Assembly (NCBI GenBank): GCA_029945985.1
Contig: JAQSDP010000151.1
Location: forward strand, 1-5,652
Source: a bacterium
Lineage (GTDB): Bacteria > Acidobacteriota > Blastocatellia > Pyrinomonadales > Pyrinomonadaceae
Reading direction: 5' to 3'
Length of the DNA: 5,652 nt
Part shown: in pieces, positions 5,090 to 5,652 of the stretch
How positions within the stretch are numbered: the stretch's first letter is position 1
Layout of the letters: each line of letters opens with the position of its first letter
Notes under the pieces: model-generated
The model's input: only the letters and a program-made list of their open reading frames with translations
Databases searched by the model: none
What the model was told of the DNA's origin: nothing
Translations under genes and position numbers: made by a program

Positions 5090-5652
5090 ATGCCCGAACA
5101 ATCTTCTCAGGACGTTACACAACTACTTAATAGATGGAGCGATGGAGATGCGGAAGCGCTGGAATCGCTTACGCCGATCATCTACAGCGAGCTTCACAAG
5201 ATCGCGCGTCGATATATGGGCCGCGAGCGGGCAGGCCACACCCTGCAAACCACAGCACTCGTGAATGAGGCCTACGTTCGCCTGATCGATTGGAAGAACG
5301 CAAAGTTTGAGAATCGTGCCCATTTCTTCGGCGTCTCGGCGCAGTTGATGCGCCGCATCCTCGTCGATTTCGCTCGTAAGCGCCCGAAGGCTAAGGACAC
5401 GCCGGTCTACCACGTCTCGCTTGAAGAAGCCGCATTTGTCGCCGAAAAAAGCGACGCCGACCTCGTCGCGCTTGATGAGGCGCTAACCGAGCTTGCCGGG
5501 TTCGACCCGCGAAAGGCTCGTATCGTTGAAATGAAATTCTTCGGGGGCTTAAAGACAGAAGAGATCGCAAAGGTTCTCGGGCTCTCTGAGATCACGATCC
5601 TCCGTGAATGGCAGAAGGCCAAGGCGTGGCTTTATCTGCAGCTAAAGAAAGA
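5090..5652 (+). CDS. ECF-like RNA polymerase sigma factor (Sigma70_ECF / TIGR02999), cut by the window edge
   Basis: The frame is open from ATG 5090 to the edge, giving 187 residues; the family is typically about 185-200 long, so only a few residues should be missing. Region sigma2 spans about 8-97, with LNRWSDGDAEALESL (12-26), the family signature HTLQTTALVNEAYVRL (50-65) and FFGVSAQLMRRILVDFAR (79-96) for core binding and -10 recognition. After a linker, region sigma4 (about 125-187) contains the -35-binding helix-turn-helix, roughly 154-178 (LKTEEIAKVLGLSEITILREW). It directs RNA polymerase to a specific promoter set. This family is abundant in Acidobacteriota and Planctomycetota and is often followed by a Ser/Thr protein kinase, here beyond the edge. 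The start is fixed by an in-frame TAG at 5066 with no other start codon between. There is no clear ribosome binding site. No anti-sigma gene is visible upstream. Confidence 0.93.
   Translation, partial: MPEQSSQDVTQLLNRWSDGDAEALESLTPIIYSELHKIARRYMGRERAGHTLQTTALVNEAYVRLIDWKNAKFENRAHFFGVSAQLMRRILVDFARKRPKAKDTPVYHVSLEEAAFVAEKSDADLVALDEALTELAGFDPRKARIVEMKFFGGLKTEEIAKVLGLSEITILREWQKAKAWLYLQLKK

Noticed and set aside
5123..5622. Two minus-strand frames opposite the right end
   Set aside because: They are antisense shadows of the sigma factor, whose domain motifs are unmistakable on the plus strand.

Overview
The window is ordinary bacterial chromosome of balanced to slightly GC-rich composition, densely coded, with no tRNA, rRNA, insertion sequence, CRISPR array or phage gene visible. 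The best lineage clue is the right-edge sigma factor. It belongs to the ECF-like family (TIGR02999 / Pfam Sigma70_ECF) that is expanded in Acidobacteriota and Planctomycetota. Together with the stand-alone HNH protein and the CBM48-GH13 enzyme, this makes an acidobacterium (possibly Blastocatellia) the most likely source. That placement is inference.

Layout: a small four-helix membrane protein lies on the minus strand (126-539). It diverges from an HNH endonuclease (789-1358) across a 249-bp intergenic region, which carries a good minus-strand sigma70-type promoter and a 16-bp palindrome matching the NrdR box consensus at 15 of 16 positions. The plus strand continues with a cytoplasmic alpha-amylase-family enzyme (1433-3085), a small P-loop kinase-like protein (3176-3727) and an alpha-helical protein of unknown function (3904-4377). 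The last converges, with a 15-bp gap, on a minus-strand protein with a peptidoglycan-binding-like fold (4393-4929). After a 160-bp divergent region, a sigma factor gene (5090 to the edge) runs off the window only a few codons before its expected end.

The genes do not form an obvious pathway. The HNH, glycosidase and kinase genes are co-oriented with gaps of 74 and 90 bp, so co-transcription is possible but not shown. The glycosidase points to intracellular alpha-glucan (glycogen/trehalose) metabolism. The sigma factor probably starts a separate signalling locus to the right. No clearly new multi-gene system is visible. The most unusual signals are the NrdR-like box upstream of a non-nrd gene, a perfect 10-bp inverted repeat inside the unknown gene, and a 9-bp perfect hairpin over the last codons of the glycosidase.
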